Source: Hyphomicrobiales bacterium
GTDB lineage: Bacteria; Pseudomonadota; Alphaproteobacteria; Rhizobiales; Xanthobacteraceae
Direction of reading: 5' to 3'
Assembly (NCBI GenBank): GCA_003164375.1
Contig: PLTE01000312.1
Coordinates: forward strand, 3,218 to 18,458
Length of the DNA stretch: 15,241 nt
Shown here: in pieces, positions 1-6,932 of the stretch
Layout of the letters: each line of letters begins with the position of its first letter
Numbering within the stretch: position 1 is the stretch's first letter
Position numbers and translations under genes: made by a program
The notes under the pieces: generated by a model
Seen by the model: only the letters and a program-made list of their open reading frames with translations
What the model was told of the DNA's origin: nothing
Databases searched by the model: none

Positions 1-26
1 TAACTGTAAACCTCGAATTTTGCCCC

Positions 27-101
27 TTTTTTGGCTGATAACTAGGCGTTTTAGCTGAAAAATGCCTCTTTTTCGCTCAGGTTTACCCTCGTTTTGCTCC
101 T
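27..101. repeat. Short tandem repeats at 20-22 bp pitch, AT-rich
   Basis: Four related short words follow each other at a nearly helical-multiple spacing: TTGGCTGA at 31-38, TTAGCTGA at 51-58, TTCGCTCA at 72-79 and TTTGCTCC at 94-101. Each is preceded by a run of T. An 8-bp inverted pair, GTAAACCT at 6-13 and AGGTTTAC at 79-86, brackets most of the array. The composition is clearly more AT-rich than the rest of the window. Repeated protein-binding sites at this pitch are typical of transposon ends, and the TG-start plus TTTTGCCCC word resembles ends of IS21-family elements as I remember them. No transposase gene follows to the right, so if this reading is right it is a lone or decayed end. 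Confidence 0.4.
44..73 (+). terminator. Hairpin followed by T-run, possible intrinsic terminator
   Basis: Bases 44-52 pair with 59-67 in a continuous 9-bp stem with one G-T pair and a 6-base loop (AGCTGA). A C and five T follow at 68-73. This is the layout of a rho-independent terminator read on the plus strand, and would serve a gene ending left of the window. The stem is rich in A-T pairs and overlaps the repeat array, so it could equally be part of a mobile-element end. Confidence 0.3.
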
Positions 102-193
102 CCTCGCCGATCAAAAGAGCTGGGCTCCATCCTTGACGCGCCTTCTCGGGGAAGAATTAGCGGCAAGGGTGGAACGGCAGGGTTCTCAACCGA

Positions 194-331
194 TCACTGG
201 TTGAAACGGGGATAGTGATGATGGTGGTGGTGATGGTGATGGCTGTGGACAACCACCACAACCTGCGCCTGCGCCGCATAGGGTGCGGCGAAGCAGAAAA
301 TGAGAGTCAGTGCAAGCAGAATTCTCTTCAT
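194..331 (-). CDS. Small secreted histidine-rich peptide (45 aa)
   Basis: An ATG at 331 opens a 45-codon frame ending in TGA at 194. The product starts MKRILLALTL, has a hydrophobic core through residue ~16 and an AQA cleavage-type motif at about residues 20-23, which together look like a Sec signal peptide. The mature part is tiny: a run of five valines, HS, nine consecutive histidines (31-39) and the tail YPRFNQ. Similar short signal-peptide plus His-run proteins are known as hypotheticals in Rhizobiales. A periplasmic metal-binding role is possible, but this is inference. The ribosome site is weak, with only TGAG a few bases ahead. Coding status is likely because a signal peptide and an in-frame stop coincide, but the gene is very short. 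Confidence 0.55.
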   Translation of the reverse strand: MKRILLALTLIFCFAAPYAAQAQVVVVVHSHHHHHHHHHYPRFNQ

Positions 332-416
332 GACTCAGCATGACCCATTCTCTGGCGATTTATAGAGCTGCACTGACCAGACCGATTAAACTTTCAGTTT
401 CCTTCCCGACCGGATC

Positions 417-1595
417 CTAAAACCGCTCGAAAACTGCCGCCGCGCCCATGCCGCCGCCCACGCACATGGTGACCATGCCGTAGCGGACCTGACGCCGCAG
501 CATTTCATTGAACAGTGTAGCGGTCAGTTTGGCGCCGGTGCAGCCAAGCGGATGGCCGAGGGCAATGGCGCCTCCGTTGACGTTGATTCGCGCGGGGTCC
601 AGGTCGAGGGTCCGGATGACGGCCAGCATCTGGGAGGCGAAAGCCTCGTTGAACTCGATCAGCCCGATGTCCTCGAGCGTCAGGCCCGCACGGCGCAGAG
701 CCTTGGGAATGGCGGTGATGGGACCGATGCCCATCTCCTCGGGCAGGCAGCCGGTGACGGCATAGGTTACCAGACGGCCCAGCGGGTGCAGACCCAGTTC
801 CCGCACGCGATCCGCTTCCATCAGCACTGCGGCGGCGGCGCCGTCGGAGGTCTGCGAGGAATTCCCGGCGGTCACCGTTCCCTGCGCGGCGAAGGCGGGC
901 TTGAGCTTGGCCAGAGCCTCGGTAGTGGTGTCGGCGCGGGGACCTTCGTCCGCGGCGAAGACGGTCTCCGTAATGGTGGGCTTTCCGGCCTTTTCACTGG
1001 GAACCGCTGAAGTGATCTTCACCGGGATCAGTTCGTCGGCAAAGCGTCCGGCAGCCTGTGCCGCGACGGCTTTCTGATGGCTGGCGAGGGCGAAGGCGTC
1101 CTGGTCTTCGCGGGAGATCTGGTAGCGGCGCGCCACACGCTCGGCGGTCAATCCCATGGTGAGCAGGGCTGCGGGATAGTGCTCGGCCAGCCACGGATTG
1201 GGACTGGGCTTGAGCCCGCCAAAGGGCAGAAGGCTCATCGATTCCACTCCGCCCGCCACGACAATCCGATCGCCACCTGAACGTATCCTCAGATCAGCCA
1301 GAACAATGGCTTCAAGCCCTGAAGCGCAGAGCCGGTTGACGGTGACGCCCGGGATCGAATCGGGAAGGCCGGCGAGCAACAGCGCCATGCGCGCGACATT
1401 ACGGTTGTCTTCGCCGGATTGATTGGCGCAGCCGAAAAACACCTCGTCGAGCCGCGTCCAATCGACTGTGGCGTTGCGGGCGAGGAGCGCCTTGATCGGC
1501 ACGGCGGCGAGGTCGTCGGTGCGGACCTTGGCGAGCGCGCCGCCGTAGCGGCCGATGGCAGTGCGCGCGGCGTCGCAAATAAAAACTTCTCGCAT
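417..1595 (-). CDS. Acetyl-CoA acyltransferase (thiolase, PcaF/FadA type)
   Basis: A 392-residue thiolase, full length for the family. It catalyses CoA-dependent cleavage of 3-ketoacyl-CoA to acetyl-CoA and a shortened acyl-CoA in the cytoplasm. The nucleophile lies in NRLCASG (Cys90), the catalytic His in GGAIALGHP (His348) and the second Cys in CVGGG (Cys378); NEAFAS is at 316-321. The N-terminal third (for example FFGCANQ and GEDNRNVARMALLLAGLP) closely resembles beta-ketoadipyl-CoA thiolase PcaF. The segment after VESMS is shorter than I recall for PcaF, and the C-terminal part is more FadA-like, so I give no symbol. The ATG at 1595 has GGAG about 8 bases upstream. It is divergent from the dehydrogenase at 1755, with which it probably shares control. 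Confidence 0.93.
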   Translation of the reverse strand: MREVFICDAARTAIGRYGGALAKVRTDDLAAVPIKALLARNATVDWTRLDEVFFGCANQSGEDNRNVARMALLLAGLPDSIPGVTVNRLCASGLEAIVLADLRIRSGGDRIVVAGGVESMSLLPFGGLKPSPNPWLAEHYPAALLTMGLTAERVARRYQISREDQDAFALASHQKAVAAQAAGRFADELIPVKITSAVPSEKAGKPTITETVFAADEGPRADTTTEALAKLKPAFAAQGTVTAGNSSQTSDGAAAAVLMEADRVRELGLHPLGRLVTYAVTGCLPEEMGIGPITAIPKALRRAGLTLEDIGLIEFNEAFASQMLAVIRTLDLDPARINVNGGAIALGHPLGCTGAKLTATLFNEMLRRQVRYGMVTMCVGGGMGAAAVFERF

Positions 1596-1619
1596 CGGTC
1601 GCTCCGCCAGAATATTGGA

Positions 1620-1642
1620 TATCTTATTTTGCGTATCTTATT
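1620..1642. promoter_or_regulatory. Tandem TATCTTATT repeat in divergent promoter region
   Basis: The 9-mer TATCTTATT occurs exactly at 1620-1628 and again at 1634-1642, a 14-bp pitch, in an AT-rich stretch inside an otherwise GC-rich window. It sits 25-47 bases upstream of the thiolase start on one side and about 113 bases upstream of the SDR start on the other. This position suits a binding site for a regulator of both divergent units. No regulator gene is in the window, so the family cannot be named. Confidence 0.4.
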
Positions 1643-1653
1643 GGGTTCTTGCA

Positions 1654-1691
1654 GGCTATTTAGGGGCCGCGGCGGACAGGGTCAAATAGCC
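1654..1691. promoter_or_regulatory. 8-bp perfect dyad ahead of SDR gene
   Basis: GGCTATTT at 1654-1661 is the exact reverse complement of AAATAGCC at 1684-1691, with 22 GC-rich bases between. It lies 64-101 bases before the SDR start. It could be an operator or a leader stem-loop in the SDR transcript. I see no T-run after it, so a terminator is unlikely. Confidence 0.3.
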
Positions 1692-1741
1692 AAACGCCCC
1701 GTTATTCGCGCGCCGAACGATACCGGCGAGCAAGTTCAAAT

Positions 1742-1747
1742 AGGTGA
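1742..1747 (+). promoter_or_regulatory. Ribosome binding site fixing the SDR start
   Basis: AGGTGA ends 7 bases before the ATG at 1755. The open frame extends upstream into the thiolase gene on the other strand, and this site together with the start of the Rossmann fold shows that 1755 is the real start. Confidence 0.65.
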
Positions 1748-1754
1748 ATTGACC

Positions 1755-2516
1755 ATGGATATTCGGGGACATGCCGCGATCGTCACCGGCGCCGCGTCGG
1801 GGCTTGGCGCCGCCACCGCCGCAATGTTGGCCGAGGCCGGCGCCAGGGTGGCGATTTTCGACGTCAACGACGAGGGCGCGCGCTTGACCGCGGAGAAGAT
1901 TGGCGGGCTCGCGCTCCACTGCGACGTAACCTCGGCGCAGGAAACGGAAGCCGCGATCGCCGCCGCCAAGAAGGAACACGGCGTCGCGCGCATCGTCATC
2001 AATTGCGCCGGCGTCGGGCCGGCCAAGCGCATCGTCGGCCGTGACGGCCCGATGCCGCTCGCCGATTTTGCCCGCGTCGTCGAGATCAACCTCCTTGGCA
2101 CGTTCAATGTGATGCGGCTTGCCGCCGCCGCCATGCAGGCGCTCGACCCGATGGCGGACGGCGAACGCGGCGTCATCATCTGCACCGCCTCGGTCGCGGC
2201 CTATGAGGGGCAGATCGGCCAAGCCGCCTATGCGGCGTCGAAGGGCGGCGTGGTCGGCCTGGTGCTGCCGGCGGCGCGCGAATTTGCCCAGTTCGGCATC
2301 CGGGTCAACGCCGTGGCGCCGGGACTTTTTTCCACCCCGATGCTGCATGCGCTGCCGGAGCAGGCGCAGCAGAGTCTTGCGATCTCGGTGCCGTTTCCAA
2401 AACTGCTCGGCCAGCCGCCGCAATATGCGAGCCTGGTGCGCCACATGATCGAGAACCGCTATCTCAACGGCGAAGTCATTCGTCTCGACGGCGCGTTGCG
2501 CATGGCGCCGCGGTGA
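1755..2516 (+). CDS. SDR-family 3-hydroxyacyl-CoA dehydrogenase-like oxidoreductase
   Basis: A 253-residue classical short-chain dehydrogenase, a normal length. The nucleotide motif TGAASGLG is at 11-18, and Asp37 at the end of the second strand favours NAD over NADP. NCAG is at 83-86, the catalytic Ser146, and the active-site YAASK at 159-163. The sequence resembles the type-2 (HSD17B10-like) 3-hydroxyacyl-CoA dehydrogenases used for branched or ring-derived acyl-CoAs. It is followed after 9 bases by a CoA thioesterase, so the two are probably cotranscribed and act on one CoA intermediate. The exact substrate cannot be read from sequence; the SDR assignment is firm, the acyl-CoA preference is inference. 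Confidence 0.93.
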   Translation: MDIRGHAAIVTGAASGLGAATAAMLAEAGARVAIFDVNDEGARLTAEKIGGLALHCDVTSAQETEAAIAAAKKEHGVARIVINCAGVGPAKRIVGRDGPMPLADFARVVEINLLGTFNVMRLAAAAMQALDPMADGERGVIICTASVAAYEGQIGQAAYAASKGGVVGLVLPAAREFAQFGIRVNAVAPGLFSTPMLHALPEQAQQSLAISVPFPKLLGQPPQYASLVRHMIENRYLNGEVIRLDGALRMAPR

Positions 2517-2525
2517 TCGGCAAAA

Positions 2526-2954
2526 ATGTTCAGCAACACCCGTACGCTGCGCATCGAATGGGGCGACTGCGATCCGGCCGGTATCGTGTTCTATCCGCGC
2601 TATTTCGCGATGTTCGACACCTCGACCACCTATATGATGGAGCGCGCGATCGGCATGCCGAAGTTCGACTATCTCAAGGCCTATAGTTTCCTCGGCCATC
2701 CGATCGTCGAGACCCGCGCGATCTTCCGCGTGCCGAGCCGCTACGGCGACGAAGTGACGATCGAGACCGCCGTGGTCGCCTGCGGCCGCTCTAGCATGAA
2801 AATCGAGCATCGCCTGGCCAAAGCCGGCGTGCTCGCGGTCGAGGGCTTTGAGACCCGCGTCTTCGTCGCCCGCGATCCCGCCGATCCGGAGCGCATCAAG
2901 TCGCAGCCGATCCCGCCCGGGATCGCCGCGCGTTTCGCGCAAGGCGCCGCCTGA
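2526..2954 (+). CDS. Acyl-CoA thioesterase, 4-hydroxybenzoyl-CoA thioesterase family
   Basis: A 142-residue single hotdog-fold protein, the usual length. The family motif reads EWGDCDPAGIVFYPRYF at 11-27. Asp16 aligns with the catalytic Asp17 of the Pseudomonas 4-hydroxybenzoyl-CoA thioesterase, as I recall that sequence. It should hydrolyse an aryl- or acyl-CoA to the free acid plus CoA in the cytoplasm. It starts 9 bases after the SDR stop with only a weak ribosome site, which suggests translational coupling. A YbgC-type housekeeping role is an alternative, but the catabolic neighbours favour a pathway role. Confidence 0.9.
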   Translation: MFSNTRTLRIEWGDCDPAGIVFYPRYFAMFDTSTTYMMERAIGMPKFDYLKAYSFLGHPIVETRAIFRVPSRYGDEVTIETAVVACGRSSMKIEHRLAKAGVLAVEGFETRVFVARDPADPERIKSQPIPPGIAARFAQGAA

Positions 2955-2981
2955 AGCACCGCGTTCGCGGCATGGCCGCTC

Positions 2982-3010
2982 TTGCCGCCCGCCAGCGCCG
3001 ATATGCTAGA
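2982..3010 (+). promoter_or_regulatory. Possible internal promoter before amidohydrolase
   Basis: TTGCCG at 2982-2987 and GCTAGA at 3005-3010 are 17 bases apart, matching the loose -35/-10 pattern of alphaproteobacterial housekeeping promoters. The site falls in the 81-base gap between thioesterase and amidohydrolase. The amidohydrolase may therefore be transcribed partly on its own. Confidence 0.3.
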
Positions 3011-3035
3011 AGCCTAATCGCCAAAAGGGAGAGAA

Positions 3036-4061
3036 ATGCCCATGCGCATCGACGCATATACCCACTTTTTTCCGGAACGCTTCTTCGCCAAGCTCAATGA
3101 GGTCGCCGGCGACTACAAGGACATGGGCAAGCGCATCCGCTCATTGCCGGCTTTGTTCGATATCGACGTCCGCAAGAAAATCGTCGACGGCCATAAGGAC
3201 TACCAGCAGATCCTGTCCTATCCGCAGCCGCCGATCGAAAAATTTGCCAGGACGCCGGCCGATATCGACGAGTTCTGCAAGATCATCAATGACGGCTTCG
3301 CCGAACTCATCGCCAAGGAGAAGGATCACTTCCCCGGCTGGGTGGCGCAGGTCTCGCTCGCTTCGCCCGACGCCGGCGTCGCCGAGGCCGAGCGCGCGCT
3401 CAAGAACGGCGCGCTCGGCGTGCAGATCTATTCCAACGTCGCCGGCAAGCCGCTCGACCGGCCGGAATACGCGCCGTTCTGGAAAAAGATGAACGAGCTC
3501 GGCGCGCCGATCTGGCTGCATCCGACGCGGGGCGCCGAGACGCCGGATTATCTCGATGAGAAGAAGTCTCTCTACGAAATCTGGTGGACGCTCGGCTGGT
3601 CCTACGAGACCGCCTGCGCCATGCTGCGCCTGGTCTATTCCAAGATCATGGACACCCATCCCGATCTGAAAATCATCACCCATCATTTTGCCGGCATCGT
3701 ACCGATGCTCGAGGGCCGACTCGGACCGGGCAACGACGTGATGGGCTCGCGCACCACCGACGAGGACTACGTCGCGCTGCGCAAGAGCCTGAAGAAGCGG
3801 CCGCTCGATTATTTCAAGCAGGATTTCTGGGCCGACACCGCGGCCTTCACGGCCGTTCCGGCGACCAAGGCCGGCATGGAATTCTTTCCTCTCGACAAGA
3901 TCGTGTTCGCGTCCGACTGCCCGTTCGATCCCGAAGGCGGCACCATGTTCCCGCGCGTGACGCTGGAAATCCTGGATTCGCTCAAGATGGATAGAGCGAC
4001 CAGCGAGAAGGTATTTTACAAAAACCTCGAGGCCGTCACCGGCAAAAAGCTGGTGAAATAG
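3036..4061 (+). CDS. Amidohydrolase-2 family protein (ACMSD-like)
   Basis: A 341-residue member of the amidohydrolase-2 family that includes 2-amino-3-carboxymuconate-6-semialdehyde decarboxylase. It has a TIM-barrel fold and probably a mononuclear metal site. Ligand candidates are His10 in AYTHFFPE, His162 in WLHPTRG, His216/217 in ITHHFAG and Asp294 in FASDCPFDPEGG. The first histidine of the usual HxH motif is Tyr8 here (Y-T-H). GGGAG lies 4 bases before the ATG at 3036 and 10 before a second ATG at 3042, so either start is possible. The family decarboxylates or hydrolyses aromatic-derived acids, which fits the thioesterase and SDR next door. Family call firm; reaction unknown. Confidence 0.9.
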   Translation: MPMRIDAYTHFFPERFFAKLNEVAGDYKDMGKRIRSLPALFDIDVRKKIVDGHKDYQQILSYPQPPIEKFARTPADIDEFCKIINDGFAELIAKEKDHFPGWVAQVSLASPDAGVAEAERALKNGALGVQIYSNVAGKPLDRPEYAPFWKKMNELGAPIWLHPTRGAETPDYLDEKKSLYEIWWTLGWSYETACAMLRLVYSKIMDTHPDLKIITHHFAGIVPMLEGRLGPGNDVMGSRTTDEDYVALRKSLKKRPLDYFKQDFWADTAAFTAVPATKAGMEFFPLDKIVFASDCPFDPEGGTMFPRVTLEILDSLKMDRATSEKVFYKNLEAVTGKKLVK

Positions 4062-4090
4062 GTCCCTGGCGTTGCGAATCTAAGTCGTGG

Positions 4091-4113
4091 ATGCCCGGCA
4101 GAAGACCGGGCAT
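4091..4113. repeat. Short palindromic intergenic repeat
   Basis: ATGCCCGG at 4091-4098 pairs perfectly with CCGGGCAT at 4106-4113 across a 7-base loop. The surrounding word (GTGGATGCCCGG...) matches a class of palindromic repeats that I recall as scattered between genes in Bradyrhizobium-type genomes. It lies 30 bases after the amidohydrolase and 29 before mutS. A run of six T at 4123-4128 follows after a gap, so it may also slow or end transcription of the upstream operon. Confidence 0.55.
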
Positions 4114-4142
4114 GCGGGCCAATTTTTTGCTAGCGTCGCTTT

Positions 4143-6917
4143 ATGGACGCCGCCCGCACGATCGTGACCGAAACGCCGGAGCCAGCCCCCGAGGCAGCGC
4201 CGGCGCGCGCCGCGCCCAAAGCGGCCGACGACGTCGCCCGCGTCACACCCATGATGGAGCAATATATCGAGATCAAGGCCGCTAATCCGGATTGCCTGTT
4301 GTTCTACCGGATGGGCGACTTCTACGAAATGTTCTTCGCCGACGCCGAAGTGGCCTCGCGCGCGCTCGGCATCATGCTGACCAAGCGGGGAAAACATCAA
4401 GGCCTCGACATTCCGATGTGCGGTGTGCCGATCGAGCGGGCCGACGAATATCTGCACCGGCTGATCGCGCTCGGTCACCGGGTCGCGGTCTGCGACCAGC
4501 TCGAAGATCCCGCCGAGGCGAAGAAGCGCGGCGCCAAAAGCGTGGTGCGCCGCGACGTGGTGCGGCTCGTTACACCGGGCACGCTCACCGAGGATTCGCT
4601 CCTTGACGCCAAGCGTAACAATTACCTCGTCGCGCTCGCCCGCAGCCGCGCCTCGGCCGGCGAAGATCGCTTCGCGCTCGCCTGGATCGACATATCGACC
4701 GGCGAATTTCGTGTCGCCGAATGCGATCGCGCTTCGCTTTCCGCCGCGATCGCGCGCATCGAGCCGGGCGAGATCATCGTTTCCGATGCGTTTTACGCCG
4801 ACACCGAGCTGGCGCCGTTTCTGCGTTCGCTGCCGACGCTCACGCCCCTCACCCGCGACGTATTCGACGGCGCGACGGCGGAGCGCCGCCTGGCGTCGTT
4901 TTTCGGCGTCGCGACCACAGCCGCGTTCGGCGCCTTCTCCCGCATCGAGCTGACGGCCGCTGCCGCCGCGGTCACCTATGTCGAGCGCACTCAGCTCGGC
5001 AAACGCCCGGCGCTATCGGTTCCGGCGCGCGAGGCGGCCGGCGCGACGCTTGCCATCGACCAGGCGACGCGGAGCAATCTCGAACTCGTCCGCACGCTCT
5101 CGGGCGAACGCCGTGGCTCGCTGCTCGCGGCCATCGACCGCACCGTGACGGCGGCAGGGTCGCGGCTGTTGGCGCAGCGGCTCGCCGCGCCGCTCACCGA
5201 TCCGACCGAGATCGCGCACCGGCTCGATGCGGTCACGGTGTTCGTCGACGACAGCACGGCGCGCAACGATCTGCGCTCAGACCTCAAAGCGGTGCCCGAT
5301 CTGGCGCGTGCGCTGGCGCGCATCGTCGTCGGCCGCAGCGGCCCGCGCGACTTCGCCGCCATCCGCGACGGCATTATCGCGGCGGCGGAATTTTCGGCGC
5401 GGCTGGCGGGTTTGGCGGCGATACCCCGCGATATCGCGCAGACCATTGCAGCGTTACGCCGCCCCGATGCCGCCATCGCCGCCGAGCTGAGACGGGCGCT
5501 CGGCGACGACTTGCCGGCGTTGCGCCGCGACGGCGGTTTCGTGCGCGCAAGTTACGAGCCGGCGCTCGACGAAGCCCGCGCCTTGCGCGACGAATCGCGC
5601 CGCGTCGTCGCCGCGCTGCAGGTGCGCTATGCCGAGACCACCGGCGTCCGTGCGCTCAAGATCCGGCACAACAATGTGCTCGGCTATTTCGTCGAAGTCT
5701 CGGCGCAGCACGGCGACAAGCTTTTGAGCGCGCCGCTCAATGCAACCTTCATCCATCGCCAGACGCTGGCCGGCCAGGTGCGGTTTTCCACCACCGAGCT
5801 CGGCGAGCTCGAAGCCAAGATCGCCAATGCCGCCGACCGGGCGCTGGCGCTCGAGCTTGAGATTTTCGACCGCCTGGCGGCGACGGTCGCCAAGGCCAGC
5901 ATCGCGATCAAGGAAGCGGCGAACGCATTGGCCGCAATCGACGTAGCGACCGCGCTCGCGGCGCTCGCGGTCGAGCGTGACTATGTCCGCCCCTTAGTCG
6001 ACAACAGCCTTGCCTTTGCCATCTCGGGCGGCCGCCACCCGGTCGTCGAGCAGGCGCTGGTGGCGGACGGCGGCCCGTTCGTCGCCAATGATTGCGATCT
6101 GTCGCCGCCCGAGGACACCGCTCCCGCCACTTTGGCCGGCCGCATCTGGCTCATTACCGGGCCGAACATGGCCGGCAAATCCACTTTCCTGCGCCAGAAC
6201 GCTTTGATCGCGGTGCTCGCCCAAATGGGCAGTTACGTGCCGGCGCAGACTGCCCATATCGGCGTGGTCGATCGGCTGTTCTCGCGTGTCGGCGCCGCCG
6301 ACGATCTGGCGCGCGGCCACTCTACTTTTATGGTCGAGATGGTCGAGACCGCGGCGATCCTCAATCAGGCCGGCGCGCGGGCTTTGGTGATTCTGGACGA
6401 GATCGGCCGGGGTACTGCAACCTATGACGGGCTGTCGATCGCCTGGGCGACCATCGAGCATCTGCACGAGAGCAATCGCTGTCGCGCCTTGTTCGCCACC
6501 CATTTCCACGAGATGACCGCGCTCTCAGCCAAGCTGACGCGGCTACACAACGCCACCATGCGGGTGAAGGAATGGCAGGGCGACGTGGTGTTCCTGCACG
6601 AGGTCATAGCCGGCGCTGCCGATCGCTCCTACGGCATCCAGGTGGCGAAACTCGCCGGCCTGCCGCAAAGCGTGATCGAGCGCGCCAAGGTCGTGCTGGC
6701 GCAGATCGAGGTCGAGGATCGTACCTCGCCGGCGCGCCGGCTGATCGACGACCTGCCGCTGTTCGCCGCGGCGCGCCCGCCCGCGCCGCAGCGCGACGCG
6801 GCACTTGATGCCGTGATCGAAGCGCTTGCAGCGCTGCATCCCGACGAGATGTCGCCGCGCGAGGCGCTCGAAGCGCTCTACGCGCTCAAAGCGAAGCTGA
6901 CGAAGAACAAATCCTAG
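4143..6917 (+). CDS. mutS: DNA mismatch repair protein MutS
   Basis: A 924-residue MutS that recognises mismatches and small loops and recruits MutL using ATP. The mismatch-contact Phe-x-Glu is F60-Y-E62 in YRMGDFYEMFF. The Walker A loop GPNMAGKST is at 673-681, the Walker B acidic pair DE at 752-753 followed by IGRGTATYDG, and ATHFHEM lies near 785-790. The C-terminal tail ends in a helix of the kind that mediates oligomer formation. The first ~36 residues are an Ala/Pro-rich extension, common in this order; an ATG pair at 4251 is an alternative start, but neither site has a good ribosome site. It runs convergently into the chemoreceptor gene with a 15-base gap and no clear terminator. Confidence 0.98.
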   Translation: MDAARTIVTETPEPAPEAAPARAAPKAADDVARVTPMMEQYIEIKAANPDCLLFYRMGDFYEMFFADAEVASRALGIMLTKRGKHQGLDIPMCGVPIERADEYLHRLIALGHRVAVCDQLEDPAEAKKRGAKSVVRRDVVRLVTPGTLTEDSLLDAKRNNYLVALARSRASAGEDRFALAWIDISTGEFRVAECDRASLSAAIARIEPGEIIVSDAFYADTELAPFLRSLPTLTPLTRDVFDGATAERRLASFFGVATTAAFGAFSRIELTAAAAAVTYVERTQLGKRPALSVPAREAAGATLAIDQATRSNLELVRTLSGERRGSLLAAIDRTVTAAGSRLLAQRLAAPLTDPTEIAHRLDAVTVFVDDSTARNDLRSDLKAVPDLARALARIVVGRSGPRDFAAIRDGIIAAAEFSARLAGLAAIPRDIAQTIAALRRPDAAIAAELRRALGDDLPALRRDGGFVRASYEPALDEARALRDESRRVVAALQVRYAETTGVRALKIRHNNVLGYFVEVSAQHGDKLLSAPLNATFIHRQTLAGQVRFSTTELGELEAKIANAADRALALELEIFDRLAATVAKASIAIKEAANALAAIDVATALAALAVERDYVRPLVDNSLAFAISGGRHPVVEQALVADGGPFVANDCDLSPPEDTAPATLAGRIWLITGPNMAGKSTFLRQNALIAVLAQMGSYVPAQTAHIGVVDRLFSRVGAADDLARGHSTFMVEMVETAAILNQAGARALVILDEIGRGTATYDGLSIAWATIEHLHESNRCRALFATHFHEMTALSAKLTRLHNATMRVKEWQGDVVFLHEVIAGAADRSYGIQVAKLAGLPQSVIERAKVVLAQIEVEDRTSPARRLIDDLPLFAAARPPAPQRDAALDAVIEALAALHPDEMSPREALEALYALKAKLTKNKS

Positions 6918-6932
6918 GGCGTCGTCGGCAGC

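Noticed and set aside
194..331. The GTG/GAT-rich tract as a simple-sequence repeat or CRISPR-like array
   Set aside because: The repetition is explained by His codons in a signal-peptide-bearing frame, and there are no spaced repeats.
1419..1754. Upstream extension of the SDR reading frame into the thiolase gene
   Set aside because: The AGGTGA site and the Rossmann-fold start place translation at 1755; the extension is antisense to thiolase and has no homologous character.
1656..2942. 428-codon open frame on the minus strand across the SDR and thioesterase genes
   Set aside because: It is the antisense shadow of two well-supported enzymes; its product is low-complexity (rich in R, H, D, G) with no recognisable domain.
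4721..5860. 379-codon frame inside mutS in another reading frame
   Set aside because: It is an out-of-frame shadow of mutS, rich in R, A and H, with no domain.
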